Assembly: GCA_035633255.1 (NCBI GenBank) | Contig: DASQFD010000054.1 | Location: 1-37,791, forward strand | From: DASQFD01 sp035633255 | Lineage (GTDB): Bacteria > Actinomycetota > Actinomycetes > Actinomycetales > Dermatophilaceae | Direction: 5' to 3' | DNA length: 37,791 nucleotides | Shown here: piece after piece, positions 1 through 7,552 of the stretch | Layout of the letters: the number at the start of each line of letters is the position of its first letter | Numbering within the stretch: position 1 is the stretch's first letter | Notes under the pieces: generated by a model | Told to the model about the DNA's origin: nothing | Databases searched by the model: none | What the model saw: the letters and a program-made list of their open reading frames with translations, nothing else | Program-made: the position numbers and the translations under genes

Positions 1-74
1 CACGCTTCGTCGTCGGGGAACCACGCCCTCAGCTCCGCATACGAACCCGGATAGTGCAGACCGCGCGACGGCAC
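1..74 (-). CDS. IS1595-like transposase, N-terminal fragment (cut by window edge)
   Basis: Reading leftward from a GTG at 74 gives 24 codons before the window ends. The peptide includes the stretch GLHYPGSYAELRAWFPDD. This resembles the N-terminus of IS1595-superfamily transposases, where a YPxSxxEFxxWF-type segment precedes a zinc ribbon and the DDE/N catalytic core. An in-frame TAG lies just upstream, so the start cannot be much earlier. The zinc ribbon and catalytic residues lie outside the window, so activity cannot be judged. Its TAT codons (CACTATCCG, TCGTATGCG) are not in the GTATGCC context typical of the neighbouring host genes, which fits a foreign origin. The family call rests on a short peptide. 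Confidence 0.55.
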   Translation of the reverse strand, partial: MPSRGLHYPGSYAELRAWFPDDEA

Positions 75-117
75 ACGATGACTCTACGCGCAGGTGGCAG
101 TGAAATGGATAACCCAC
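1..117 (-). mobile_element. Probable end of an IS1595-family insertion sequence
   Basis: The transposase start at 74 is followed by about 43 bases with no other gene. The first of two LPIGS-type repeats (core at 119) matches the second copy only from about base 118 rightward. Left of 118 the sequences diverge abruptly (aacccacc against ggacgaac). The simplest reading is that the IS end lies near 117 and the insertion removed the left part of that repeat. A terminal inverted repeat cannot be confirmed because the other end is outside the window. Confidence 0.4.
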
Positions 118-190
118 CTTGCCTATTGGCAGCAAAGGTGCGGGCCGGGTGGGGACGAACTTGCCTATCGGCAGCAAAGGTGCGGGCCGC
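118..190. repeat. Two copies of a palindromic repeat, period about 42 bp
   Basis: The core TTGCCTATTGGCAGC starts at 119 and TTGCCTATCGGCAGC at 161. Both are followed by AAAGGTGCGGGCCG. The core is an inverted repeat, TGCC-4 nt-GGCA. The same core recurs in the four-unit array at 30042-30213, so this is a dispersed family in the genome. The copies sit directly downstream of guaB1, just outside its stop codon. No protein product is likely, although one frame reads LPIGS in each copy. Confidence 0.8.
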
Positions 191-193
191 GGG

Positions 194-1630
194 TCACCAG
201 CTCGTGTGCAGCGGCCGGCCCTCGGCGTAGCCGGCGGTGCTCTGGATCCCCACGGTCGCCCGCTCGGCGAACTCCGCCAGGGTGCGCGCACCGGCATACG
301 TGCAGCTGCTCCGCAGGCCGGCCACGATCTCGTCGAGCAGGTCCTCGACGCTGGGGCGGGCCGGGTCGACGTACATGCGCGCCGAGCTGATGCCCTCCTC
401 GAACATGGCCTTGCGGGCGCGCTCGTAGGCGGAGTCGCCGGCGGTGCGGCCCCGGACGGCCCGCGAGGACGCCATGCCGAACGACTCCTTGAACTGACGG
501 CCGCCCTCGTCGGTGTAGAGGTCACCGGGCGACTCCAGGGTGCCGGCGAACCACGAGCCGACCATCACGTTCGAGGCCCCGGCGGCGAGGGCGAGGGCGA
601 GGTCGCGCGGGTGGCGCACCCCGCCGTCGGCCCACACGTGACCGCCGTGCTCGCGGGCGGCGGTGGCGCACTCGAGCACCGCCGAGAACTGCGGCCGGCC
701 GACGGCGGTCATCATCCGCGTGGTGCACATGGCGCCCGGCCCGACGCCGACCTTGACGATGTCGGCGCCCGCCTCGAGCAGGTCGCGGGTGCCGGCGGCC
801 GAGACGACGTTGCCGGCGACCACGGGCACCTGGGGTTCGAGGGAGCGGACGGCGCGCAGGGCGTCGAGCATCTTCGCCTGGTGACCGTGGGCGGTGTCCA
901 GGACGAGCACGTCGACCCCGGTCTGCAGCACCGCGGTCGCCTTGGCCGCGACGTCACCGTTGACGCCGATGGCGGCGCCGACCCGGAGCCGGTCCCGCCC
1001 GTCCACGGCGGGGGCGTACAGGTGCGCGCGCAGGGCGCCGCTGCGGGTGAGGATGCCCACCAGCCGCCGGTCCGGCGTGACGACCGGGGCGAGGCGGCGG
1101 CGGGCGTGGGAGAGCACGTCGAAGGCCTTCTCGACGTCGACGCCGTCGGGGATGGTGACCATCTCCTGCACCATGACGTCACGCACCTGCGCGAACCGGT
1201 CCACGCCGGTCAGGTCGGTCTCGGTGACGATGCCGACGGGGCGCTCGCCCTCGACCACCACCGCGGCGCCATGGGCGCGCTTGTGCAGCAGCACCAGCGC
1301 CTCGCCGGTCGTGGTGGAGGGCTCGAGGGTGATCGGGGTGTCGTAGACGAGGTGGCGCGACTTCACGAAGGACACCACCCCGCGGACCACCTCGACCGGG
1401 ATGTCCTGCGGGATGACCGTGAGCGCGCCGCGCCGGGCCGCGGTCTCGGCCATCCGGCGGCCGGCGATGGCCGTCATGTTGGCGACGACGATGGGGATGG
1501 TCGTGCCGGAGCCGTCGCTGCTCGCGAGGTCGACGTCGAGCCGGCTCCCCACGGAGGACCGGTTGGGCACCATGAAGACGTCGTCGTAGGTCAGGTCGTG
1601 CTGCGGGAGAAGCCCGTTGAGGAAGCGCAC
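194..1630 (-). CDS. guaB1: GuaB1-family IMP dehydrogenase-related protein (probable GMP reductase)
   Basis: This 478-residue protein is a (beta/alpha)8 barrel of the IMPDH/GMPR family with an inserted CBS pair (roughly residues 95-205). The N-terminus LTYDDVFMVPNRSS is typical. The catalytic loop reads GPGAMCTTR with the cysteine near residue 300, and the phosphate-binding region WADGGVRHPRDLALALAAGA follows. Actinobacteria carry this paralogue besides true GuaB, and the mycobacterial GuaB1 has been shown to be a GMP reductase (GMP + NADPH to IMP + NH3). I therefore favour purine salvage over de novo GMP synthesis. It is cytosolic and the length is normal. The GTG start at 1630 is chosen because a TAGCCT box lies 6 bases upstream, as in leaderless genes. 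It is divergent from the DUF445 gene. Confidence 0.9.
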   Translation of the reverse strand: MRFLNGLLPQHDLTYDDVFMVPNRSSVGSRLDVDLASSDGSGTTIPIVVANMTAIAGRRMAETAARRGALTVIPQDIPVEVVRGVVSFVKSRHLVYDTPITLEPSTTTGEALVLLHKRAHGAAVVVEGERPVGIVTETDLTGVDRFAQVRDVMVQEMVTIPDGVDVEKAFDVLSHARRRLAPVVTPDRRLVGILTRSGALRAHLYAPAVDGRDRLRVGAAIGVNGDVAAKATAVLQTGVDVLVLDTAHGHQAKMLDALRAVRSLEPQVPVVAGNVVSAAGTRDLLEAGADIVKVGVGPGAMCTTRMMTAVGRPQFSAVLECATAAREHGGHVWADGGVRHPRDLALALAAGASNVMVGSWFAGTLESPGDLYTDEGGRQFKESFGMASSRAVRGRTAGDSAYERARKAMFEEGISSARMYVDPARPSVEDLLDEIVAGLRSSCTYAGARTLAEFAERATVGIQSTAGYAEGRPLHTSW

Positions 1631-1636
1631 CGGACA

Positions 1637-1642
1637 AGGCTA
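1637..1642 (-). promoter_or_regulatory. -10 box TAGCCT of leaderless guaB1
   Basis: TAGCCT fits the actinobacterial TANNNT -10 pattern and ends six bases before the GTG. Transcription would therefore start at or next to the start codon. No clear -35 is visible. Confidence 0.5.
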
Positions 1643-1735
1643 AGCCGCCGCGCAGGAGCCGGAGGGGTCCCCCCGCCGGGAGGGGCGGCCGGGGCGAGAA
1701 GGGGAGCACACGGCATACCCGGCCCCGGGGTGGGG

Positions 1736-1741
1736 CAGGAT
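1736..1741 (+). promoter_or_regulatory. -10-like box CAGGAT before the DUF445 gene
   Basis: CAGGAT matches NANNNT and ends seven bases before the GTG at 1749. The spacing is the same as at other first genes in this window. It lies in the 118-bp divergent gap with guaB1. Confidence 0.35.
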
Positions 1742-1748
1742 CGGGCGC

Positions 1749-3008
1749 GTGACCGCGATGGTGCTTCCGGCGGACCCCACGGCCGACGACGCCCGGCGCG
1801 CCGGGCTGCGGCGGATGCGCGGGCTGGCCGTCTCCCTGCTGCTGCTGGCCGCCGTCGTCTATGCCGTGACCGTGGGCCGGGAGGGCGGCTGGGGCTACGT
1901 CAACGCGGCCGCCGAGGCGGCGATGATCGGCGCGCTGGCGGACTGGTTCGCGGTGACGGCGCTGTTCCGGCACCCCCTGGGGCTGCCGATCCCGCACACC
2001 GCGATCATCCCCAAGCGCAAGAACGAGATCGGGCGCAGCCTGCAGGAGTTCGTCACGACGAACTTCCTCACCGAGGAGATCGCCCGGGATCGGCTCGCGA
2101 GCGCCAGGGTGGGGGAGCGGCTCGGCCGCTGGCTCGGCGTGAAGGGGCACCGCGACCGGGTGATGGCGGAGGTGGCCCGCGGCGCGCGCGCCGGGCTGGG
2201 ACGCCTCTCCGACGAGGAGGTGCGCGGGCTCGTGGAGGACTTCCTCCTGCCGCGCCTGGTCCACGAGCCGGTGGCGCCGATCGCCGGTTCGCTGCTCGAG
2301 GGCGTGGTTGCCGACGGCGCCCACCACGGGCTGGTCGACCTGGCCATCGAGCAGCTGCGGGACTGGCTGCAGGAGAACCCCGGGACGTATGCCGCGGTGC
2401 TGGGTGAGCGCGCGCCGTGGTGGACCCCGCCGTGGGTGGACGACCGGGTCATCGGCTGGAGCTACACCCAGGTGCTGGCGTGGCTGGGCGACATGGCCGC
2501 CTATCCGGAGCACCCGGCGCGCGCGGCGCTCGACGACCTGCTGGTGCGGCTCGCCGCCGACCTCCAGTCCGACCCGGAGGTCATGGCGCGGGCCGAGGCG
2601 CTCAAGGAGCGGCTGCTCTCGCACCCGCAGGTGCCGGTCACCGCGGTGGGGCTGTTCCGGTCGCTGCGGGAGGCGCTGGGGGCGGCGATGGACGACCCGG
2701 GGTCCTACTTCTACGCCCGCGGCGACGAGCTGCTCGAGCACCTCGGGCGGCACCTCGTCGAGGACGAGCCATGGCGGCTGCGGCTGGAGGCCCGGCTCGG
2801 GGAGGTCGTGTCGTTCGCGGTGGACACCTACGGCAGCGAGCTGGCCGAGGTCATCTCGGTCACCGTGGACCGCTGGGACGGCCGGGAGGCGGCCGACCGC
2901 ATCGAGCTGCACGTGGGCCGCGACCTGCAGTTCATCCGCATCAACGGCACCGTGGTCGGGGCGCTCGCGGGGGTGGTCATCCACGGCGCGTCACAGCTGC
3001 TCGGGTGA
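1749..3008 (+). CDS. DUF445 domain-containing membrane protein
   Basis: This 419-residue protein belongs to the DUF445 (YjiN-like) family. One membrane helix lies near residues 25-45 (LAVSLLLLAAVVYAV), followed by the family hallmark AAMIGALADWFAVTALFRHP and the segment PIPHTAIIPKRKNEIG. A second hydrophobic stretch closes the protein (GTVVGALAGVVIHGASQLLG). The middle is long and helical and probably cytoplasmic. Members are widespread inner-membrane proteins without an established biochemical role, so no function is assigned. The GTG at 1749 is preferred because of the CAGGAT box; the ATG three codons later is an alternative. Confidence 0.85.
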   Translation: MTAMVLPADPTADDARRAGLRRMRGLAVSLLLLAAVVYAVTVGREGGWGYVNAAAEAAMIGALADWFAVTALFRHPLGLPIPHTAIIPKRKNEIGRSLQEFVTTNFLTEEIARDRLASARVGERLGRWLGVKGHRDRVMAEVARGARAGLGRLSDEEVRGLVEDFLLPRLVHEPVAPIAGSLLEGVVADGAHHGLVDLAIEQLRDWLQENPGTYAAVLGERAPWWTPPWVDDRVIGWSYTQVLAWLGDMAAYPEHPARAALDDLLVRLAADLQSDPEVMARAEALKERLLSHPQVPVTAVGLFRSLREALGAAMDDPGSYFYARGDELLEHLGRHLVEDEPWRLRLEARLGEVVSFAVDTYGSELAEVISVTVDRWDGREAADRIELHVGRDLQFIRINGTVVGALAGVVIHGASQLLG

Positions 3009-3049
3009 CGCTGCGGCGGTGGGCTGCCTGGAGGGCACCGGCCAACGGG

Positions 3050-4021
3050 TCAGCCGCCCGGCGACTCGTGCCGGGCGCGGGCGGTCAACCGGGTGCGGCG
3101 CATCGAGACCCGGGTCCACACGGCCTGCTGCAGCGCGAGCGTGGCCCAGCCCGCGAGCGCCATGCCAGCGAGGTTGACCAGCAGCTGGAGCGAGCTGCCG
3201 ACGAACTCCGACCAGACACCGAAGGCCAGGCACAGGCCGACGTTCCCCGCCGCCGGGATCGTCGTCACGGAAATGAAGACGCCCGACAGCCCGCCCACCC
3301 GCGCCGAGGTGAGTGACATGACGCCGGCGGCAGCGGCGATGACGGCCACGACGAAGGACCACTTGTCCGGCGAGTAGGCGAAGCCGGTTCCGGGCCGGGG
3401 CCCCACCACGTCCTCGATCGTCACCCAGCCCAGGCCGCGCCCGACCAGACTTGCGAGCGTGGTGACGAGGATCGCGATGACAAACCCCAGGACCAGGGTG
3501 CGGCTGGCCATGGCGAGCAGGGCGTACCGCCGCCGCACCAGCGCCAGCCCGAGCGCCGCGACCGCGCCGAACTCCGGCCCGAGCACCATCGCGCCAATGA
3601 CGAGGATCTGCGAGTCGAGGACGATCGCGATCCCAGCGATGAGCGTGGCGAGGACCATGAACCCGACGTACGTCCAGTTGAGCTCGCTGTCCTCGTAGGC
3701 CCGCTGGGTGACGTCCGCCCACACGACCGAGTCACCGCTGCTGCCCGGGGCGAGCCGCTCCGCCTCGAATCCAGGACGGGAGATCCACGTGCGGATCGGC
3801 TCCAGGTGGATGCTGCCCTCCCGCGGCACGCCGAGGTCGCCCAGGCGGAGCACCACGTCGTTGGCCACCTCCCGCGCGACGTCGGCATACACGAGGTCGC
3901 CCGGTGGCTGCAGCGAGGCGCCGCGCACCCGGGCGAGGGCACTGACCGCCGGCTCGTCCGCCAGCGCCGCGACGACCTGGTCGGCGAGAGCGGCCGGTGC
4001 AGTCACGCGCAGGTGGAGCAT
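3050..4021 (-). CDS. DUF389 (TIGR00341-type) membrane protein
   Basis: This 323-residue protein has two parts. The soluble N-terminal domain (about residues 1-125) begins MLHLRVTAPAALADQVVAAL and looks ferredoxin-like. The C-terminal half is hydrophobic with several membrane helices, including the family signature AIVLDSQILVIGAMVLGPEF and a glycine/alanine-rich helix near GVFISVTTIPAAGNVG. DUF389 proteins are integral membrane proteins of unknown function. The gene is convergent with the DUF445 gene (about 40 bp apart) and divergent from the zinc-ribbon gene. The ATG at 4021 has CACACT six bases upstream, so it may be leaderless. Confidence 0.88.
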   Translation of the reverse strand: MLHLRVTAPAALADQVVAALADEPAVSALARVRGASLQPPGDLVYADVAREVANDVVLRLGDLGVPREGSIHLEPIRTWISRPGFEAERLAPGSSGDSVVWADVTQRAYEDSELNWTYVGFMVLATLIAGIAIVLDSQILVIGAMVLGPEFGAVAALGLALVRRRYALLAMASRTLVLGFVIAILVTTLASLVGRGLGWVTIEDVVGPRPGTGFAYSPDKWSFVVAVIAAAAGVMSLTSARVGGLSGVFISVTTIPAAGNVGLCLAFGVWSEFVGSSLQLLVNLAGMALAGWATLALQQAVWTRVSMRRTRLTARARHESPGG

Positions 4022-4027
4022 GCCTCC

Positions 4028-4033
4028 AGTGTG
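4028..4033 (-). promoter_or_regulatory. -10-like box CACACT before the DUF389 gene
   Basis: CACACT (NANNNT) ends six bases before the ATG at 4021. The intervening GGAGGC touches the start codon and is too close to act as a ribosome binding site, which favours a leaderless message. Confidence 0.35.
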
Positions 4034-4095
4034 GTCTGCGGCGTGCCCACGTGCGGGGGCGGAACTCGCCGCCTCCGGGGCTCGTTGCGCAGGCC

Positions 4096-4392
4096 ATGAG
4101 CACCCTCACCTGCCCGAAGTGCGGCTCCGAGATGCGCAGCTACGAGCGGAACCGGGTGCTCGTCGACCAGTGCAACGGCTGCGGGGGCCTCTTCCTGGAC
4201 CGGGGCGAGCTCGAGTCGCTCGTGCTGGCCGAGAACGCCTGGCACGAGTCGCACGCCGCGCCCGCCTCCTCCCGCCGGCAGGGCGCCGAGCAGCCCCCGG
4301 CGGAGTCGACGAGCGGCACGCCGCACTCCGCGTCGTCGCCGCGCGGCTACGGCAAGGGGCGGGAGTCCTTCGTCTCCGAGCTGTTCGACTGA
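4096..4392 (+). CDS. Zinc-ribbon protein, TFIIB-type (zf-TFIIB family)
   Basis: This small 98-residue protein begins MSTLTCPKCGSEM and continues VDQCNGCGGLFLDRGELE. It carries the CPxCG...CxxCxGxFLDRGEL pattern of zf-TFIIB (COG3809-like) proteins. The four cysteines should bind one zinc. The rest is low-complexity and hydrophilic, ending GRESFVSELFD. A C-terminal DLFD/ELFD-type tail is common in this family. The role is unknown and presumably cytosolic. The ATG at 4096 is chosen because it starts exactly at the conserved N-terminus. The DUF2867 gene follows after 5 bp and could be co-transcribed. Confidence 0.85.
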   Translation: MSTLTCPKCGSEMRSYERNRVLVDQCNGCGGLFLDRGELESLVLAENAWHESHAAPASSRRQGAEQPPAESTSGTPHSASSPRGYGKGRESFVSELFD

Positions 4393-4397
4393 TCCCG

Positions 4398-4967
4398 GTG
4401 CACACCGAGCGGCGCGTGCGCGAGGTGGCCGCCCCCGCCCCCGTGCTGTGGGACGTGCTGGCCACCGTCGGTGGGGACAACGGCTGGTATGCCGCCCAGC
4501 CGGGGTGGCGCGTGCGGGCGGCGGTCGACCGCGCGGTCGGCGGCCCGGGGATGCGGACCGGGCGGCCCGGCGGTGAGCCGGAGCCGGGCGAGGCCGTGGA
4601 CTTCTGGCGGGTGGAGTCGGTGGATCCGGGGCGGCGGCTGCGGCTGCGCGCCGAGATGCGGATGCCCGGCACGGCCTGGCTCGAGCTCGGCGCCGAGCCG
4701 CTCGCGCCGGGGCGGTCGCGCCTGGTGCAGCGGACCGAGTTCGAGCCGGCGGGGGTGGCCGGTCAGGCGTACTGGTGGGTGGAGTGGCCGGTCCACCAGC
4801 TCGTCTTCCGGGCCATGGTGCGCTCGCTCGCCCGGGAGGCCGAGCGCCGCGCGGCGGGCGCCGACCCCGGCCGGACGCCGACCGCGAGGCAGGTTCCTGA
4901 CCGCCCGCGCACCCGGCGCGCGCACGGCATACCCGGTCCGGGTGCCCGCGGGCGGGGCGTCAGGTGA
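4398..4967 (+). CDS. DUF2867 domain protein (SRPBCC-like)
   Basis: This 189-residue protein begins at the GTG at 4398 (VHTERRVREVAAPAPVLWDV). The body shows the DUF2867 pattern: GGDNGWY, GPGMRTGRPG, VDFWRVESVDPGRRLRLRAE, RTEFEPAG and VHQLVFRAMVRSLAREAE. This helix-grip (SRPBCC-type) domain is often fused C-terminally to NAD(P)H-binding SDR proteins. Here it is a separate gene, and an SDR lacking that tail lies 1.5 kb away at 6459-7457. The last 40 or so residues are arginine/proline-rich and not conserved, and the 3' end overlaps the convergent photolyase-like gene by 8 bp. Substrate unknown. Confidence 0.75.
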   Translation: MHTERRVREVAAPAPVLWDVLATVGGDNGWYAAQPGWRVRAAVDRAVGGPGMRTGRPGGEPEPGEAVDFWRVESVDPGRRLRLRAEMRMPGTAWLELGAEPLAPGRSRLVQRTEFEPAGVAGQAYWWVEWPVHQLVFRAMVRSLAREAERRAAGADPGRTPTARQVPDRPRTRRAHGIPGPGARGRGVR

Positions 4968-6462
4968 GCCAGCGGGCGGCGCGCTCGGCGTGCCCCTGCC
5001 GGACCTCCTCGTCGAAGCCGTCCCACGTGCGCGGCATCATCCGCGACCGGGGGTTGCTGTCGAAGACCTCGCGGTGGTCGCGGACGAAGGTCCAGAAGAG
5101 CGCGTCCCACTCGCGGGCCCACGCCCCGTCCCCGTAGTCGCCCATCTTGCGCAGGTAGTTCGACCCCGAGACGTAGGGCTTGGTCGTGATCGCGGTGCCG
5201 GCCGCGAACTGGCTCATCGCGTAGGTGTTCGGGACCATCACCCAGTCGTAGGCGTCGACGAACATCTCCATGAACCACTCGTAGGCCGCGTCCGGGTGGG
5301 TCCTCAGCAGGCACATCGCGTTGCCGAGCACCATGAGCCGCTCGATGTGGTGGGCGTAGCCGTGGCGCAGCACCGAGGCGACGACGTGGTCGACCGGGTC
5401 GAGCCCGGTGCCGGCGTCCCACCAGCCGTCGGCGAGGGGGCGGGTGTGCCGCAGCGCGTTGCCCGTGCGCATCCGCCGGCCCCACAGCACGTAGGTGGCG
5501 CGCATGTACTCCCGCCACCCGATCACCTGCCGCACGAACCCCTCGACCGACGGCAGCGGCACCGCGTCGCGCTCGGCCACGTCGAGGGCCCGCGCCACCA
5601 CCCGGTCCGGGGTCAGCAGCCCGGTGTTCAGGCCGGGGGTGAGCAGCGCGTGGAAGAGGAAGGGGTGCTGCCGCGACAGCGCGTCCTCGAAGGGGCCGAA
5701 GTCGGCGAAGCGGGTGTCCAGGAACTGCTCGTATGCCGTCTCCGCCTCCTCGTGCGCGGTGGGCCAGGCGAAGGCGGAGGCGTCGCCGGGCGCGTCGGGG
5801 AACTCCTCGGCCACCCAGGCGAGAGCCGCCTCGACCTCCGGGTGCCGCCCGCCCTCCTTGCCGGCGCCCGGGCGCAGCGGTGCCGGCACGGCATACCCCT
5901 TGGGGAGGCGACGGCGGTTCTCGGAGTCGAAGGACCACCGACCGCCCACCGGGCGGCGGCCGTCGACGAGGACGTCGAGGCGCACCCGCTGCCAGGCGTA
6001 GAACGAGGACATCCGCGCGCCGTGACCGGCGAACCAGTCGCGCACCTCGGCCCGGGAGGTGAGGAACATCGGTGTCTCGAGGACGTCGGGCGGGCGCAGC
6101 CGGTGGCCGGCGTCGGCGAGCGTGGCGGTGGTGTCGCGCGCGAGCCAGTCGTCGACGACGTCGAACACCGTCACCTCGGTGGGGCGCAGGCGTTCGACCA
6201 ACGCGGCGAGCCGCGGTCCGCTCGGCTCGCGCGCCGAGGTCTCCACGACGTCGACGTCGAAGCCGGCGTCGCGCAGGCGGGCGGCGAAGCGGCGCATCGA
6301 CGCCCGGTGGAGCACGAGCTTCTGGGCGTGGAAGGCGTACCTGCGGAAGAGGAGGTCGTCCTCGACCAGGACGAAGCGGGTGCCGGGCGGCGCGTCGAGG
6401 TGGGCGAGGAAGAGCTGGTGCGGGAAGACCAGGCGGACGTGCCGGCCACCCCCCGGGGTCAC
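4960..6462 (-). CDS. FeS-BCP-type cryptochrome/photolyase homologue lacking the Fe-S cysteine loop
   Basis: This 500-residue protein is of the PhrB-like (6-4) photolyase/cryptochrome family (COG3046). The N-terminal Rossmann-type domain begins RLVFPHQLFLAHL. The helical FAD domain includes VRQVIGWREYMRATY, GYAHHIERLMVLGNAMCL and YDWVMVPNTYAMSQFAAG. In canonical members a CxxC...C loop follows KPYVSSGxYI..MSDYC and, with one earlier Cys, holds a 4Fe-4S cluster. Here the segment reads KMGDYGDGAWAREWDALFW, so the loop is shortened and its cysteines are gone. I see only one Cys in the whole protein, so a cysteine-ligated cluster is not possible. The GTG at 6462 overlaps the SDR stop (GTGA), implying coupled translation. 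Whether it repairs DNA or senses light is open. Confidence 0.85.
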   Translation of the reverse strand: MTPGGGRHVRLVFPHQLFLAHLDAPPGTRFVLVEDDLLFRRYAFHAQKLVLHRASMRRFAARLRDAGFDVDVVETSAREPSGPRLAALVERLRPTEVTVFDVVDDWLARDTTATLADAGHRLRPPDVLETPMFLTSRAEVRDWFAGHGARMSSFYAWQRVRLDVLVDGRRPVGGRWSFDSENRRRLPKGYAVPAPLRPGAGKEGGRHPEVEAALAWVAEEFPDAPGDASAFAWPTAHEEAETAYEQFLDTRFADFGPFEDALSRQHPFLFHALLTPGLNTGLLTPDRVVARALDVAERDAVPLPSVEGFVRQVIGWREYMRATYVLWGRRMRTGNALRHTRPLADGWWDAGTGLDPVDHVVASVLRHGYAHHIERLMVLGNAMCLLRTHPDAAYEWFMEMFVDAYDWVMVPNTYAMSQFAAGTAITTKPYVSGSNYLRKMGDYGDGAWAREWDALFWTFVRDHREVFDSNPRSRMMPRTWDGFDEEVRQGHAERAARWLT

Positions 6463-7457
6463 CCGCCGGCCCAGGCCGGGTCGGCGGCGTTGAGCAGGGC
6501 CGGGTCGGCGGTGCCGGGCTCCGGACGGGTGTCGGCCGGGGCCGCTATGGCGGCGCGCACGGAGTCGTCGTAGCCCATCAGCGACGCGGCGATCTCCGGG
6601 AACAGCTCGTCGAGGTCGGTCTCGCGCCGGACGACCTCGTGGAGCAGGCTTCCGACGAGCGGCTTGGCGATGCCGGACGGCACCGGCGTGACCAGCCCGA
6701 CCCAGTGGCTGGCCAGCCACGGGGTGAGCACCGGCACGGTGACCACGATGCGGTCGCGCAGGCCGGAGATCCGCGCGAACCGCGCGATCATCTCCCGGTA
6801 GGTCAGGACGTCGGGCCCCCCGAGGTCGAAGGTGCGGTTCACCTCCGGCGGCAGGTCGGCCGCGGCGACGAGCAGGCGGAGCACGTCGCGGATGGCGATC
6901 GGCTGGATGCGGTTGTCCAGCCACTTCGGCGCGATCATCGCCGGGAGCCGGTGGGTCAGGTAGCGCAGCATCTCGAAGGATGCCGACCCCGAGCCGACGA
7001 TGACCGCGGCCTGCAGGACCGCGGTCGGGACCCCGGAGTCGAGCAGGATCTCGCCGACCTCCACGCGGGAGGCGAGGTGCTCGCTCAGCTCCTCGTGGTC
7101 GGGGTGCAGGCCGGAGAGGTAGACGATGCGCCCGACGCCCGCGGCCCGGGCCGCGAGGCCGAAGGTGGCGGCCAGGTCGCGGTCGCGCTCGGCGAACGAG
7201 CCGGCGCCGTCCATGGAGTGCAGGAGGTAGTAGGCGACGTCGACGCCGGCGCACGCCCGGTCGAGGTCGGCGCGCTCGGTGGCGTCGCCCTCGACGACCT
7301 CGACCCGCTCCCGCCAGGCCCGGTCGGCCACCTTGGCGGCGCTGCGCGTCAGGATGCGGACGTCCCACCCGGCGGCGAGGAGCTCCGGCAGGAGTCGCGA
7401 GCCGATGTAGCCGGTGGCGCCGGTGACCAGGGCGCGTCGCGGGGTGTCCGGGGCCAT
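6459..7457 (-). CDS. SDR-family NAD(P)H-binding protein (atypical, complex I NDUFA9-like)
   Basis: This 332-residue Rossmann protein has ALVTGATGYIGSRLLPELLAAGW at its start (GxxGxxG motif) and the family segments DVAYYLLHSMDG, VGRIVYLSGLHPD and NRTFDLGGPDVLTYREMI. It is close to the SDRs that normally carry a C-terminal DUF2867 domain. This protein stops after the SDR part, and a separate DUF2867 gene lies nearby at 4398. The downstream photolyase-like gene overlaps its stop by 4 bp, so both are one operon. Such SDRs recur in light-induced photolyase clusters of other bacteria; a role here in that setting is inference. The ATG at 7457 has AAGGAT six bases upstream. Confidence 0.85.
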   Translation of the reverse strand: MAPDTPRRALVTGATGYIGSRLLPELLAAGWDVRILTRSAAKVADRAWRERVEVVEGDATERADLDRACAGVDVAYYLLHSMDGAGSFAERDRDLAATFGLAARAAGVGRIVYLSGLHPDHEELSEHLASRVEVGEILLDSGVPTAVLQAAVIVGSGSASFEMLRYLTHRLPAMIAPKWLDNRIQPIAIRDVLRLLVAAADLPPEVNRTFDLGGPDVLTYREMIARFARISGLRDRIVVTVPVLTPWLASHWVGLVTPVPSGIAKPLVGSLLHEVVRRETDLDELFPEIAASLMGYDDSVRAAIAAPADTRPEPGTADPALLNAADPAWAGG

Positions 7458-7463
7458 GCGCCG

Positions 7464-7469
7464 ATCCTT
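7464..7469 (-). promoter_or_regulatory. -10-like box AAGGAT before the SDR gene
   Basis: AAGGAT (NANNNT) ends six bases before the ATG at 7457. A leaderless start would serve the SDR/photolyase-like operon. The same bases could also act as a weak Shine-Dalgarno. Confidence 0.3.
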
Positions 7470-7552
7470 GCACGGGTGGCCCGGCGGTTTGGGGGCCGCG
7501 TCCGACGGGCAGACACGGCGCGTCCCCGCCCGTCCCCCCAGGAGGTGCCCCC

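Noticed and set aside
119..2407. 762-codon plus-strand open frame antisense to guaB1
   Set aside because: It is arginine-, glycine- and alanine-rich without domains, as antisense frames of GC-rich genes usually are, and it runs through both guaB1 and DUF445.
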